Positions 26,970 to 34,894 of a DNA stretch of 64,000 bases are shown one piece after another. The notes beneath the pieces were generated by a model. It was given only the letters and a program-made list of their open reading frames with translations. It was not told where the DNA came from and did no database searches. Each line of letters opens with the position of its first letter. Position 1 is the first letter of the stretch. This stretch comes from an uncultured Flavobacterium sp. (GTDB taxonomy: Bacteria > Bacteroidota > Bacteroidia > Flavobacteriales > Flavobacteriaceae), in the NCBI RefSeq assembly GCF_943913405.1, contig NZ_CALTYA010000019.1, forward strand, positions 3,965 through 67,964, given 5' to 3'. The translations under genes were made by a program, and so were the position numbers.

Positions 26970-27563
26970 ATGTCAATGCTCCGCCTACAATTGCCAACCG
27001 ACCCAAGATGGGTAAATATCGTCGAAAAAAACATTGAAGAAATCTTGACAGACCACGCTTGGTGCGAACAGAAGGCGGCGTCTAATGCAATTACGATTAT
27101 TACGATAAATTCAGAATATCCTGATTTGGTGACAGATATGCTGGCTTTGGCAAAAGAAGAAATCGAGCATTTTGAAATGGTGCACGACATCATCAAAAAA
27201 CGCGGACTGACTTTAGGGCGTGAAAGAAAAGACGAATACGTAGGCGAATTGGCAAAATACATGAAGCAGAGCAATACCGGAAGCCGTGTCTCAGGATTTG
27301 TAGAAAGAATGCTGTTCTCGGCAATGATCGAAGCCAGAAGCTGTGAGCGCTTTAAAGTGCTTTCAGAAAATATAAAAGACGAAGAATTATCAAAATTCTA
27401 CTGGGATTTGATGGAAAGCGAAGCCGCACATTACACAACGTTTATCACTTACGCCAGAAAATACGGAACAGGAATCGACGTTGAAAAACGCTGGAGAGAA
27501 TGGTTAGATTTTGAAGCATCAGTAATCGCAAAATATGGAAAAAGCGAAACTATCCACGGATAA
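26970..27563 (+). CDS. miaE: tRNA 2-methylthio-N6-isopentenyladenosine37 hydroxylase
   Basis: A 197-residue ferritin-like di-iron monooxygenase that hydroxylates the isopentenyl group of ms2i6A37 in tRNAs reading UNN codons. Iron ligands appear in two E...ExxH sets: 'DHAWCEQKAA' with 'AKEEIEHFEMVH', and 'MIEARSCERF' with 'MESEAAHYTTF'. The N-terminal 'LRLQLPTDPRWVNIVEKNIEEILTD' block is typical of the family. It is monocistronic with its own promoter, and converges on the pentapeptide gene with a 14-base overlap. Confidence 0.92.
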   Translation: MSMLRLQLPTDPRWVNIVEKNIEEILTDHAWCEQKAASNAITIITINSEYPDLVTDMLALAKEEIEHFEMVHDIIKKRGLTLGRERKDEYVGELAKYMKQSNTGSRVSGFVERMLFSAMIEARSCERFKVLSENIKDEELSKFYWDLMESEAAHYTTFITYARKYGTGIDVEKRWREWLDFEASVIAKYGKSETIHG

Positions 27564-28122
27564 CCAGCTCGTGTTTTTCAACCAAACCTTTTAAGCCAGC
27601 CAACGAAAAGCTGGCTTTTTTAATTTTATTCTTTTCTGGGTCGATCGAGAAATTATAGCTTGTCGTAAAATCAGCCTTATTAGCAATGGTATTGTGAAAC
27701 ACAGCCTTATGCAGATTGCAGTTTTCAAACAAAACATCGCTCAGGTCCGTATTCATGAAATCAACGGCAATCATGCTGCAGTTCGTGAAACTCGTCCCTT
27801 TCATCTTTAAGTCATAAAACTTGCCGAAATCTAGAATGCAGTCCTTGAAATGAATCTCAAAAATCAGTTTGTCGCACATTGAAAAGTTGACATCTAAAAC
27901 TTGGCAGTCGATGAAATTTACGCCTCTGAATGCCACGTGATTAATTTTTGCATCACTAAAATCACAGTTGGTAAAAGTACAGTCAGTAAAAGTCACGCCA
28001 ATAAAATTGCATCTTGTGAAATCACAGCCATTGAAATTGCAGACCTCAAATTCCTTTAAATTAAATTCATCAGCAGTATAAATGTTGTCAAAATAATCTT
28101 GGTCGTGAATATATTCGGTCAT
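27550..28122 (-). CDS. Pentapeptide-repeat protein (Qnr-like shape)
   Basis: A 190-residue right-handed quadrilateral beta-helix protein. From about residue 25 to 165 nearly every fifth residue is Phe or Leu: 'FNGCDFTRCNFIGVTFTDC', 'TFTNCDFSDAKINHVAF', 'DFMNTDLSDVLFENCNLH', with many Cys in the preceding place. A short single-coil end, 'NFSIDPEKNKIKKASFSLA', then closes the fold. Length, Cys pattern and the C-terminal cap resemble the Qnr/McbG group that protects DNA gyrase, but Flavobacteria carry many such proteins of unknown role. No activity can be claimed from sequence. Confidence 0.85.
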   Translation of the reverse strand: MTEYIHDQDYFDNIYTADEFNLKEFEVCNFNGCDFTRCNFIGVTFTDCTFTNCDFSDAKINHVAFRGVNFIDCQVLDVNFSMCDKLIFEIHFKDCILDFGKFYDLKMKGTSFTNCSMIAVDFMNTDLSDVLFENCNLHKAVFHNTIANKADFTTSYNFSIDPEKNKIKKASFSLAGLKGLVEKHELVIRG

Positions 28123-28136
28123 GTAAATTAAGATTT

Positions 28137-28694
28137 GTGCAAAGCTATTCTAATTTTTTAGATTACATAAAAATAGTAAGAAGCAAAAGCAAAAAGCCTT
28201 CAAGCCAAATGCACCAAAATACATTAAAAAGAAATCAAGCCACTGCAAAAAGAAATCAAACTATTACGAAAAGAAATCAAGCTACTACGAAAAGAAAACA
28301 AGCAACTGCGAAAAGAAAACAAGCGACTGCAGAAAGAAATCAAGCTACTGCAAAAAGAAATCAAGCTACTGCAAAAAGAAAACAAGCAACTGCGAAAAGA
28401 AATCAAGCAACTGCAGAAAGAAAACAAGCAACTGCAAAAAGAAAACAAGCAACTGCAAAAAGAAAACAAGCAACTGCGAAAAGAAATCAAGCAACTGCAA
28501 AAAGAAAACAAGCAACTGCAAAAAGAAAACAAGCAACTGCAAAAAGAAAACAAGCGACTGCGAAAAGAAAACAAGCAACTGCGAAAAGAAAACAAGCAAC
28601 TGCGAAGAGAAAACAATCTACTTCAAAAGGAATTCAAGCTCAAAAAGATAAAGCTTTAATAGTAAGGAATATAAAAATACCTCACTTTAACTAA
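28137..28694 (+). CDS. Doubtful frame through the 21-bp repeat (Lys/Arg/Gln/Ala/Thr-rich)
   Basis: A GTG-initiated frame of 185 codons whose middle reads as KRKQATA or KRNQATA repeated 18-19 times. It is the longest plus-strand frame here, but is probably not the native one. Substitutions between repeat units change this translation (Thr to Ile, Ala to Thr, Lys to Glu), while the frame starting at base 28228 keeps its core residues. If it were made, it would be an extremely basic protein. Listed so that the stretch is not left blank. Confidence 0.25.
   Translation: MQSYSNFLDYIKIVRSKSKKPSSQMHQNTLKRNQATAKRNQTITKRNQATTKRKQATAKRKQATAERNQATAKRNQATAKRKQATAKRNQATAERKQATAKRKQATAKRKQATAKRNQATAKRKQATAKRKQATAKRKQATAKRKQATAKRKQATAKRKQSTSKGIQAQKDKALIVRNIKIPHFN
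28209..28659 (+). pseudogene. Heptad coiled-coil protein, frame broken near its start
   Basis: The frame running from 28228 to the TAA at 28657-28659 reads as 19 unbroken heptads of the type E-I/N-K-Q-L-Q/R-K, then 'EFKLKKIKL'. With Glu at g, Ile/Asn at a and Leu at d, it is a textbook dimeric coiled coil. The d-position Leu is written as ctg, tta, cta and ctt, yet is always Leu. The frame has no ATG; an in-frame TAA lies at 28225-28227. Removing one A from the A5 tract at 28226-28230 would join it to the ATG at 28209, giving MHQNTLKEIKPLQ... and a protein of about 150 residues. It is either a frameshifted gene or a sequence error. Confidence 0.5.
28231..28629 (+). repeat. 19-copy 21-bp tandem repeat
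   Basis: Nineteen contiguous 21-bp units of the form gaaaacaagcaactgcaaaa(a), with a/t variation at the fifth base of the unit and c/t/a/g changes near base 11. There is no spacer diversity, so it is not a CRISPR array. The unit length is seven codons in every frame. Confidence 0.95.
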
Positions 28695-28749
28695 AAATTA
28701 ATAACAGTTGAAAACTATCACATTCAATTAAGTAGTAATTTTATCGACT

Positions 28750-29868
28750 ATGGAAACTAATAAAAGAAAAGGCTTTTTATTCAAGCAATATGAAGCTCCA
28801 AATTTGTCTCCGTTTGATAAACTCTTCGAGATTTTCAAAGAATTAATCACGCACACTTCAGGCGATTTGGACGAAGCAATAGACTGGCTTCGCGAACTAG
28901 ACAAAGAGTATAAATTAACGGATGAAGCTTACACCATCGATGATTTCATCGAAGACTTAAAAAAGAAAGGATACATCCGCGACGAAGTAAAAGACGACGG
29001 AACTGGCGGTTTGGCGATTACTGCAAAAACTGAAAGAGCCATCCGACAGCAAGCGCTCGACCAAATTTTTGGCAACTTAAAACGAAGCGGATCAGGAAGC
29101 CACAAGACAAAATATTCAGGCAACGGCGACGAACACACGGGCGAATTCCGCAATTATCATTTTGGCGACAGCCTTGAAAGAATTTCCCTCACGGAAAGCT
29201 TGCGCAACGCACAAATCAATAACGGCGTAGACAGTTTCAAGCTGACAGAAGAAGATTTGGTTGTAGAAGATTCACAGTTCAAAGCCCAAATGAGTACGGT
29301 TTTGATGATTGACATCAGCCACAGCATGATCCTTTATGGCGAAGACCGAATCACGCCCGCCAAAAAAGTAGCCATGGCTTTAGCAGAATTAATCACAACC
29401 CGCTACCCAAAAGACACACTGGATATTTTAGTTTTCGGAAACGATGCCTGGCCAATCGCCATCAAAGATTTACCTTACTTAAAAGTAGGTCCGTATCACA
29501 CCAACACGGTTGCGGGACTAGAACTCGCCATGGATTTATTAAGAAGAAAACGAAACACAAACAAACAAATCTTCATGATCACCGACGGAAAGCCAAGCTG
29601 TGTAAAAGAACGCGACGGTTCCTATTATATGAACAGCAACGGCCTCGACGAATACATCGTAGATAAGTGTTACAATATGGCGGGTCAAGCCCGAAAATTG
29701 CACATTCCAATCACCACATTTATGATTGCGAATGACCCATATCTCCAGCAATTCGTAAACCATTTCACAGAAGCCAACCAAGGAAAAGCATTCTACACAG
29801 GATTAAAAGGTTTAGGCGAAATGATTTTCGAAGACTATGAAACGAATAGAAAGAAAAGAGTAAAGTAG
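28750..29868 (+). CDS. VWA-domain protein paired with MoxR-type ATPase
   Basis: A 372-residue cytoplasmic protein. The N-terminal 170 residues are helical and charged. A von Willebrand A domain follows with a complete metal site: 'VLMIDISHSMI' (DxSxS, about residues 187-193), the Thr of 'GPYHTNTVAGL', and the Asp of 'FMITDGKPSC'. Such VWA proteins work with AAA+ chelatase-like ATPases, as ViaA does with RavA and ChlD/BchD with ChlI. The partner ATPase is encoded 570 bases downstream, after a small exported-protein gene. The complex may remodel or insert a metal into an unknown target. Confidence 0.87.
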   Translation: METNKRKGFLFKQYEAPNLSPFDKLFEIFKELITHTSGDLDEAIDWLRELDKEYKLTDEAYTIDDFIEDLKKKGYIRDEVKDDGTGGLAITAKTERAIRQQALDQIFGNLKRSGSGSHKTKYSGNGDEHTGEFRNYHFGDSLERISLTESLRNAQINNGVDSFKLTEEDLVVEDSQFKAQMSTVLMIDISHSMILYGEDRITPAKKVAMALAELITTRYPKDTLDILVFGNDAWPIAIKDLPYLKVGPYHTNTVAGLELAMDLLRRKRNTNKQIFMITDGKPSCVKERDGSYYMNSNGLDEYIVDKCYNMAGQARKLHIPITTFMIANDPYLQQFVNHFTEANQGKAFYTGLKGLGEMIFEDYETNRKKRVK

Positions 29869-29892
29869 GCAGATTTCAGTTTCCAGTAGCGA

Positions 29893-29914
29893 CGTCATTC
29901 CGAGGAAGGAATCA
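29893..29914. repeat. Dispersed 'cgtcattccgaggaaggaat' repeat
   Basis: A single copy of the Bacteroidota GTCATTCCGAGGAA-type repeat in the 76-base gap after the VWA gene. Confidence 0.55.
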
Positions 29915-29944
29915 AGCACATAAAGTAGATCGACAAAAAAAAAT

Positions 29945-30442
29945 ATGAAAAAAACATTTCTTACATTATTTTCGATTATGACGTTTAGTTCAATTTACAG
30001 TCAGGAAATTGAGAATATAGATAATGAGCAAAATCTTTTATCAAAATGTTTTTCTGATTTAAGTCTGATTCAAGCACCAGATCATCCGATTTTTCAAACC
30101 AATCTTTGTAGTATTTTAGAATGTTTAATGATGTTTCGAATAATCAATAAAATTAAAGAGCCAATTGATTTGACCAAATATAAAAAAGAAATTATCGAAC
30201 GTATAAATGAAATTTCTGTAAGGCTATATTTAGAAGGAAATCCTGTTTATTTGACAAGCGGAATGGATTGCAGTTACTATGCAAAAGAAAAAAATAATAA
30301 AAATGAAGATAATGATAAGCTGAAATATGTTTGTTATGCAGATTGTGTAACATCTTATTCAGAGAAAGAATTGGCAGATATTTTTAATAATAGAACAATA
30401 CAATTAATAAATAGCAAGAATAACAAAATAGCAAAACAATGA
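29945..30442 (+). CDS. Small exported hypothetical protein
   Basis: A 165-residue protein with a signal peptide ('MKKTFLTLFSIMTFSSIYSQ', cleavage about 19/20). The mature part is helical with six Cys, suggesting disulphides. I do not recognise a family. It is visibly more AT-rich than its two neighbours and sits between the VWA gene and its ATPase partner, a pair usually adjacent. Its stop overlaps the ATPase start (ATGA), so it is translated with the operon. It may be a recent insertion or an accessory factor. Confidence 0.65.
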   Translation: MKKTFLTLFSIMTFSSIYSQEIENIDNEQNLLSKCFSDLSLIQAPDHPIFQTNLCSILECLMMFRIINKIKEPIDLTKYKKEIIERINEISVRLYLEGNPVYLTSGMDCSYYAKEKNNKNEDNDKLKYVCYADCVTSYSEKELADIFNNRTIQLINSKNNKIAKQ

Positions 30443-31902
30443 CCACAGAAAATATAAAAACACTAGCCGAATTAAAAAAATCAGGCTACCAATCCCGCAG
30501 CATAAAAGACGAATTGCGCGACAACCTCCGCAATAAAATCTCAAAAGGAGAAACCGTCTTCCAAGGAGTCCACGGTTATGAAGACACGGTAATTCCAGAA
30601 CTAGAACGCGCCATTCTTTCCCGCCACAACATCAACTTGCTCGGACTTAGAGGTCAAGCAAAAACAAGACTGGCGCGATTGATGGTAACATTATTAGACG
30701 AATGGATGCCAATTGTTTCCGGTTCAGAAATCAACGACGATCCGTTAAAGCCAATCTCAAGATTTGCAAAAGACTTAATCGCCGAACAAGGCGAAAACAC
30801 ACCAATAACTTGGATTCACAGAGACGAAAGATTCTTTGAAAAACTAGCAACACCAGATGTAACCGTTGCAGATTTAATCGGAGACGTAGATCCAATCAAA
30901 GCTTCCAATTTAAAATTGTCTTACGCTGACGACAGGGTGATTCATTTCGGGATGATTCCAAGAGCAAACAGATGTATTTTTGTCATCAACGAATTGCCCG
31001 ATTTGCAAGCTAGAATCCAAGTAGCTTTGTTTAATATTTTACAAGAAGGAGATATTCAGATTAGAGGTTTTAAACTTCGTATGCCGCTAGACATGCAATT
31101 TGTATTTACGGCAAATCCAGAAGATTATACGAATAGAGGAAGCATCGTGACTCCGTTAAAAGACAGAATAGGGTCGCAAATTTTGACGCATTATCCAGAA
31201 ACTATTGAAATTGCAAGAACAATTACAGAGCAAGAATCCAACTTAGACAGCCGTCAAAGCGAATACATCCATGTGCCTTCAATTGCCAAAGATTTATTAG
31301 AGCAGATTAGTTTTGAAGCAAGAGAAAGCGAATTTATCGACAACAAAAGCGGTGTCAGCGCCAGATTAAGCATCACAGCTTTTGAAAACCTATTAAGCAC
31401 GGCAGAACGCAGGGCTTTAAAATCTGGAGAAGAAAAAACCACGTTAAGACTTTCTGACTTTATGGGAATCATTCCTGCAATCACCGGAAAAGTAGAATTG
31501 GTTTATGAAGGAGAACAAGAAGGAGCAGGAGTAGTGGCTGAGCATTTAATTGGAGATGCGATTAAAACGTTCTTCCCAAATTATTTTCCAAAGATTGAAA
31601 AGCTGGAAAAACAAGAAGACCAGAGTCCATATAAAGAAATCGTAGATTGGTTTTTCAACGAAAGCGGTTTTGAACTGCTTGACGATGCGACAGATACAGA
31701 ATACAAACAGCAACTGGATTCTGTGATTCCGTTAAGAGCTTTGATTTCAAAATACCAGCCTGATTTGGCTCCAGAAGATACTTATTTTTTCAAAGAATTT
31801 GTGCTTTGGGGATTGGTAGAATACAACAAATTAAGCAAAGACCGAATCATCAAAGGCTATCAATTTAATGACTTGTACGGAAGTTATATCAGAAAATTAT
31901 AA
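30439..31902 (+). CDS. MoxR/magnesium-chelatase-type AAA+ ATPase
   Basis: A 487-residue AAA+ ATPase. Walker A is 'NLLGLRGQAKTRLARL', the Walker B-like strand is 'CIFVINELPDL', and sensor 1 is 'MQFVFTANPEDYTNRG', with the arginine-finger region 'IVTPLKDRIGSQI' beyond. These are the hallmarks of the chelatase/MoxR clade. The C-terminal 170 residues form a helical lid and an extra domain. The partner VWA protein lies upstream. Together they resemble RavA-ViaA or ChlI-ChlD motors acting on an unknown client. Confidence 0.88.
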   Translation: MTTENIKTLAELKKSGYQSRSIKDELRDNLRNKISKGETVFQGVHGYEDTVIPELERAILSRHNINLLGLRGQAKTRLARLMVTLLDEWMPIVSGSEINDDPLKPISRFAKDLIAEQGENTPITWIHRDERFFEKLATPDVTVADLIGDVDPIKASNLKLSYADDRVIHFGMIPRANRCIFVINELPDLQARIQVALFNILQEGDIQIRGFKLRMPLDMQFVFTANPEDYTNRGSIVTPLKDRIGSQILTHYPETIEIARTITEQESNLDSRQSEYIHVPSIAKDLLEQISFEARESEFIDNKSGVSARLSITAFENLLSTAERRALKSGEEKTTLRLSDFMGIIPAITGKVELVYEGEQEGAGVVAEHLIGDAIKTFFPNYFPKIEKLEKQEDQSPYKEIVDWFFNESGFELLDDATDTEYKQQLDSVIPLRALISKYQPDLAPEDTYFFKEFVLWGLVEYNKLSKDRIIKGYQFNDLYGSYIRKL

Positions 31903-31919
31903 TTAAAGTTACTAAGAGA

Positions 31920-31982
31920 AAAGGCGCTGAGGCACTAAGTTTGAAAAGTATTGTCTTAAAAACTTAGCACCTCAGCGCCTTT
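31920..31982. terminator. Dispersed inverted repeat acting as bidirectional terminator
   Basis: The left arm ggcgctgaggcactaagtt and right arm aacttagcacctcagcgcc pair with two mismatches over 19 bases, flanked by A and T runs. It lies between the convergent ends of the ATPase and the barrel gene, and belongs to the 'cttagcgcctcag' repeat family also seen at 26881-26932. Confidence 0.75.
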
Positions 31983-31996
31983 ATTTCCTCAGTGCC

Positions 31997-32581
31997 TTAA
32001 AAATTATATCCAATCTTTATTCCCGCTCTGAAAACAAAATTATCTACATTCTTGTTATCCACATCGCCTTTTCCTTTCACTTCCCATTTCCAGTTGGCGC
32101 CGATTGAAGGATCGATGCAAAGATGTTCGCCTAGTATAAAACGATATCCAACATTCGGATTAATGATACTCCAATAAGAATAAGTTCCGTCAAATTTCCC
32201 CAAGCCGGCAATATTTTCGTCAAATTTTACATTTCCATAAGAGATGAAATTCTCTCCATAAAAGCCTTCCCATTTTCCTTTTTCAATGTAAGTTCTGCTT
32301 CCCAATTCTACAACAAATCCGTCACCGTCGATATCAGCGATATTGCTTTCATAGTCCATTTTTGCTCCAGAAAGATTCAATAAATGTGAATAGTTTCTTC
32401 CATCATCAGTTTTTTTGCTTTTATATTCCAAGCTGACCCCAAATTGGCTCGGATCAGAAAAAGTATAATTTCCTGAAATTGTAAATCTTTTTTGAACTTC
32501 TTCTGTTTTTATTTCTTCCTTAATTTCTTGTGCGAAGCTTAACGCAGGAAGCAACATTGCTAAAAATAAAATTTTTTTCAT
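31997..32581 (-). CDS. Small outer-membrane beta-barrel protein
   Basis: A 194-residue protein with a signal peptide (1-17, 'LLPALSFAQ'). Alternating hydrophobic strands ('RFTISGNYTFSDPSQFGVSLEY', 'IINPNVGYRFILG', 'FVFRAGIKIGYNF') end in a terminal Phe, the usual signal for barrel assembly. It has eight to ten strands, like OmpW or OmpX-type proteins. No specific family is recognised. The 255 bases upstream hold no other gene. Confidence 0.7.
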   Translation of the reverse strand: MKKILFLAMLLPALSFAQEIKEEIKTEEVQKRFTISGNYTFSDPSQFGVSLEYKSKKTDDGRNYSHLLNLSGAKMDYESNIADIDGDGFVVELGSRTYIEKGKWEGFYGENFISYGNVKFDENIAGLGKFDGTYSYWSIINPNVGYRFILGEHLCIDPSIGANWKWEVKGKGDVDNKNVDNFVFRAGIKIGYNF

Positions 32582-32761
32582 GATCGTAATTGTTATTATT
32601 TGTTAGAGGTGGTTTTTTTGTCTCCTCAAAAGAGGTTTCTATTTACATAGACGAATGTGGATTGCAAATGGTTGCATCAGAATATTTTTTTATAGAAATT
32701 CATAAATTCATGATGATTCTCAAACGAATAAGCTTTTTTAATATCAGTTCATAAAATATTG

Positions 32762-32769
32762 TATTTTTG
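32762..32769 (+). promoter_or_regulatory. -7 element of the OmpA-family gene
   Basis: TATTTTTG, 67 bases before the ATG at 32837. No TTG at the expected spacing. Confidence 0.4.
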
Positions 32770-32836
32770 AAAAGGAAGAAGCTGATAATTTTGCAGTTAG
32801 CTTTTTATATTGGGCATCAATTATTTTAGATGATTT

Positions 32837-34762
32837 ATGAAAAAAACTTTACTTATTCTATTTGCGATTTTCTTTTTTGCGACCTTGCAATCGCAGACCC
32901 AAAAAGCAGTTGCTGATACTAAGTATGAAAAATTTGCTTATGTAGATGCAATTAAAATCTATGAAAAACTAGCTAAAAAAGGTTATAAATCGAGTGATTT
33001 GTATCAAAAACTAGCCAATTCTTACTATTTCAATGCAGAACTGGAAAAAGCAAACAGCTGGTATGCAAAGCTTTTTTCTTTAGATAAAATACTTGAGCCA
33101 GAATATTACTACCGCTATTCGCAAACTTTAAAAGCAACAGGAAACTACGCAAAAGCAAATGAAATGCTGGCAATTTTTAACCAAAAGAAAGCTAATGATT
33201 CTAGAGGAAAATTGTATTCAAACCAGCAGAATTATCTAGATATTATAAAAGAAAACTCAGGAAGATTTAGCATTGAAAACTTAAAAATAAATTCAGAATA
33301 TTCTGATTATGGAACTGCTGTTTTAAATTCTAAATTAATTTTTGCTTCTGCCAGAGATACTTCAGGAATTATTAATAGAAAGCACGAATGGACTGACCAG
33401 TCTTTCACACAGCTGTATGAAGCAGAGATAATGCCTGACGGTTCACTCGGCAAACCTGAAAAATTTAGCCGTTCGATTAATTCAAAATTTAATGAATCGA
33501 CTCCTATTTTTACAAAAGATGGAAAGACGGTTTACTTCACTAGAAATAATTACATAAAAGGAAAAAAGGGGAAAAGCAGTAAAAGAATTACGCTATTAAA
33601 AATTTATAAAGCTGAATTTATAGCTGACAAATGGACAAATATCGTGGCGCTTCCATTTACGAGTGACAATTACAGCACGGCGCATCCAGCGCTGAGTTTT
33701 GATGAAAAGACGCTTTATTTTGCTTCTGACATGCCGGGAACTTTAGGACAATCTGATTTGTTTATGGTAGCAATAAATGCTGATGGCTCTTTTGGAAATC
33801 CTATAAATTTAGGCAATAAAATAAATACGGAAGGGCGCGAAACCTTTCCTTTTGTTAGTGAAAAAGAATTTTATTTTGCTTCTGAGGGCCATTTAGGATT
33901 GGGCGGACTGGATATTTTTGTTTCCAAAATTCATGAAGATGGAAGCTTTGGAATCGTAAAAAATATAGGAAGTCCGGTAAACGGGCCTAAGGATGATTTT
34001 GCTTTTTTCATAAATGATTCGACACGTTCAGGCTATTTTTCATCCAACAGAGCTGGCGGAAAAGGCAATGACGATATTTATAAATTTCAAGAAACAAAAA
34101 AGCTCGACTGCGAACAATTACTCACCGGAACTGTCACAGACTTGAATACAAAACTGCCGATTGCTGGAGCAAAAGTTACTTTGGCAAATGCTTCTTTTGA
34201 GGTAATTAAAATTATTTATGCAGATGCTAATGCTAAATTTAATTTTGATGCAGAATGTGGTTTCGAGTATTATGTCAAGGCAGAAAGCACTGGTTATAAT
34301 ACTATAGAGAAACAAATTAAGATTCCAGATTTTTCAGGAGAAACTGATTTACCGATTGACTTAGAAAAATCTTTGCAGAAAATTACTGTAGGAAGTGATT
34401 TGGCTAAAATATTCGATATCCAAAATATTTATTTCGATTTAGACAAGTGGGATATCCGCCAAGATGCCGCAAATGATCTGGCAAAAATAATCGAAACCAT
34501 GCAAGAATACCCAAAGATGAAAGTTGATGTTCGTTCCCACACCGACAGCAGGCAGACGCGCGAGTACAATGATCGACTTTCCAACCAGCGCGTAAAATCA
34601 ACCATTGCATGGCTCATCGAAAACGGAATTGCCAAAGAAAGGCTTTCTGGAAAAGGCTATGGAGAAACACAGCTTTTAAATAACTGTGCCGACGGAATTA
34701 ATTGTACTGAAGCGCAACATCAGATGAACAGAAGAAGCGAATTTATAATCGTTGAAATGTAG
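32837..34762 (+). CDS. OmpA-family protein with TPR, PD40 propeller and peptidoglycan-binding domain
   Basis: A 641-residue protein: signal peptide 1-19; TPR-like helices about 25-140; PD40/TolB-type propeller about 170-420 ('ESTPIFTKDGKTVYFTRNN', 'AHPALSFDEKTLYFASDMPG', 'GYFSSNRAGGKGNDDIY'); CarboxypepD regulatory-like fold about 430-515; and an OmpA C-terminal domain about 525-641 ('NIYFDLDKWDIRQDA', 'VRSHTDSRQTREYNDRLSNQR'). The layout matches proteins usually encoded next to PorP/SprF in type IX secretion clusters. No PorP is adjacent here. It probably anchors an outer-membrane assembly to peptidoglycan. Confidence 0.9.
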   Translation: MKKTLLILFAIFFFATLQSQTQKAVADTKYEKFAYVDAIKIYEKLAKKGYKSSDLYQKLANSYYFNAELEKANSWYAKLFSLDKILEPEYYYRYSQTLKATGNYAKANEMLAIFNQKKANDSRGKLYSNQQNYLDIIKENSGRFSIENLKINSEYSDYGTAVLNSKLIFASARDTSGIINRKHEWTDQSFTQLYEAEIMPDGSLGKPEKFSRSINSKFNESTPIFTKDGKTVYFTRNNYIKGKKGKSSKRITLLKIYKAEFIADKWTNIVALPFTSDNYSTAHPALSFDEKTLYFASDMPGTLGQSDLFMVAINADGSFGNPINLGNKINTEGRETFPFVSEKEFYFASEGHLGLGGLDIFVSKIHEDGSFGIVKNIGSPVNGPKDDFAFFINDSTRSGYFSSNRAGGKGNDDIYKFQETKKLDCEQLLTGTVTDLNTKLPIAGAKVTLANASFEVIKIIYADANAKFNFDAECGFEYYVKAESTGYNTIEKQIKIPDFSGETDLPIDLEKSLQKITVGSDLAKIFDIQNIYFDLDKWDIRQDAANDLAKIIETMQEYPKMKVDVRSHTDSRQTREYNDRLSNQRVKSTIAWLIENGIAKERLSGKGYGETQLLNNCADGINCTEAQHQMNRRSEFIIVEM

Positions 34763-34868
34763 TTTTTAACTTAAATAGAGGTATTAAAATTACTTATTTG
34801 CTTAATGTGTTGATAAATTTATTAAATTTAACAAAATATTAAATGATGTTTAGATGTTTGATAACTGA

Positions 34869-34876
34869 TATTTTTG
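34869..34876 (+). promoter_or_regulatory. -7 element of the sigma-54 regulator gene
   Basis: TATTTTTG, 19 bases before the ATG at 34895. It matches the housekeeping pattern, suggesting that the activator itself is not sigma-54 dependent. Confidence 0.45.
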
Positions 34877-34894
34877 TAGCTAAAAAATCCCCCA

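Noticed and set aside
28224..28616. Antisense frames of 130 and 77 codons rich in Phe, Ser, Cys and Leu
   Set aside because: They are mirror images of the 21-bp repeat, with no plausible start context or protein character.
28231..28629. Regular repeat array that might be a CRISPR
   Set aside because: Units are contiguous 21-mers without unique spacers, and no cas genes are present.
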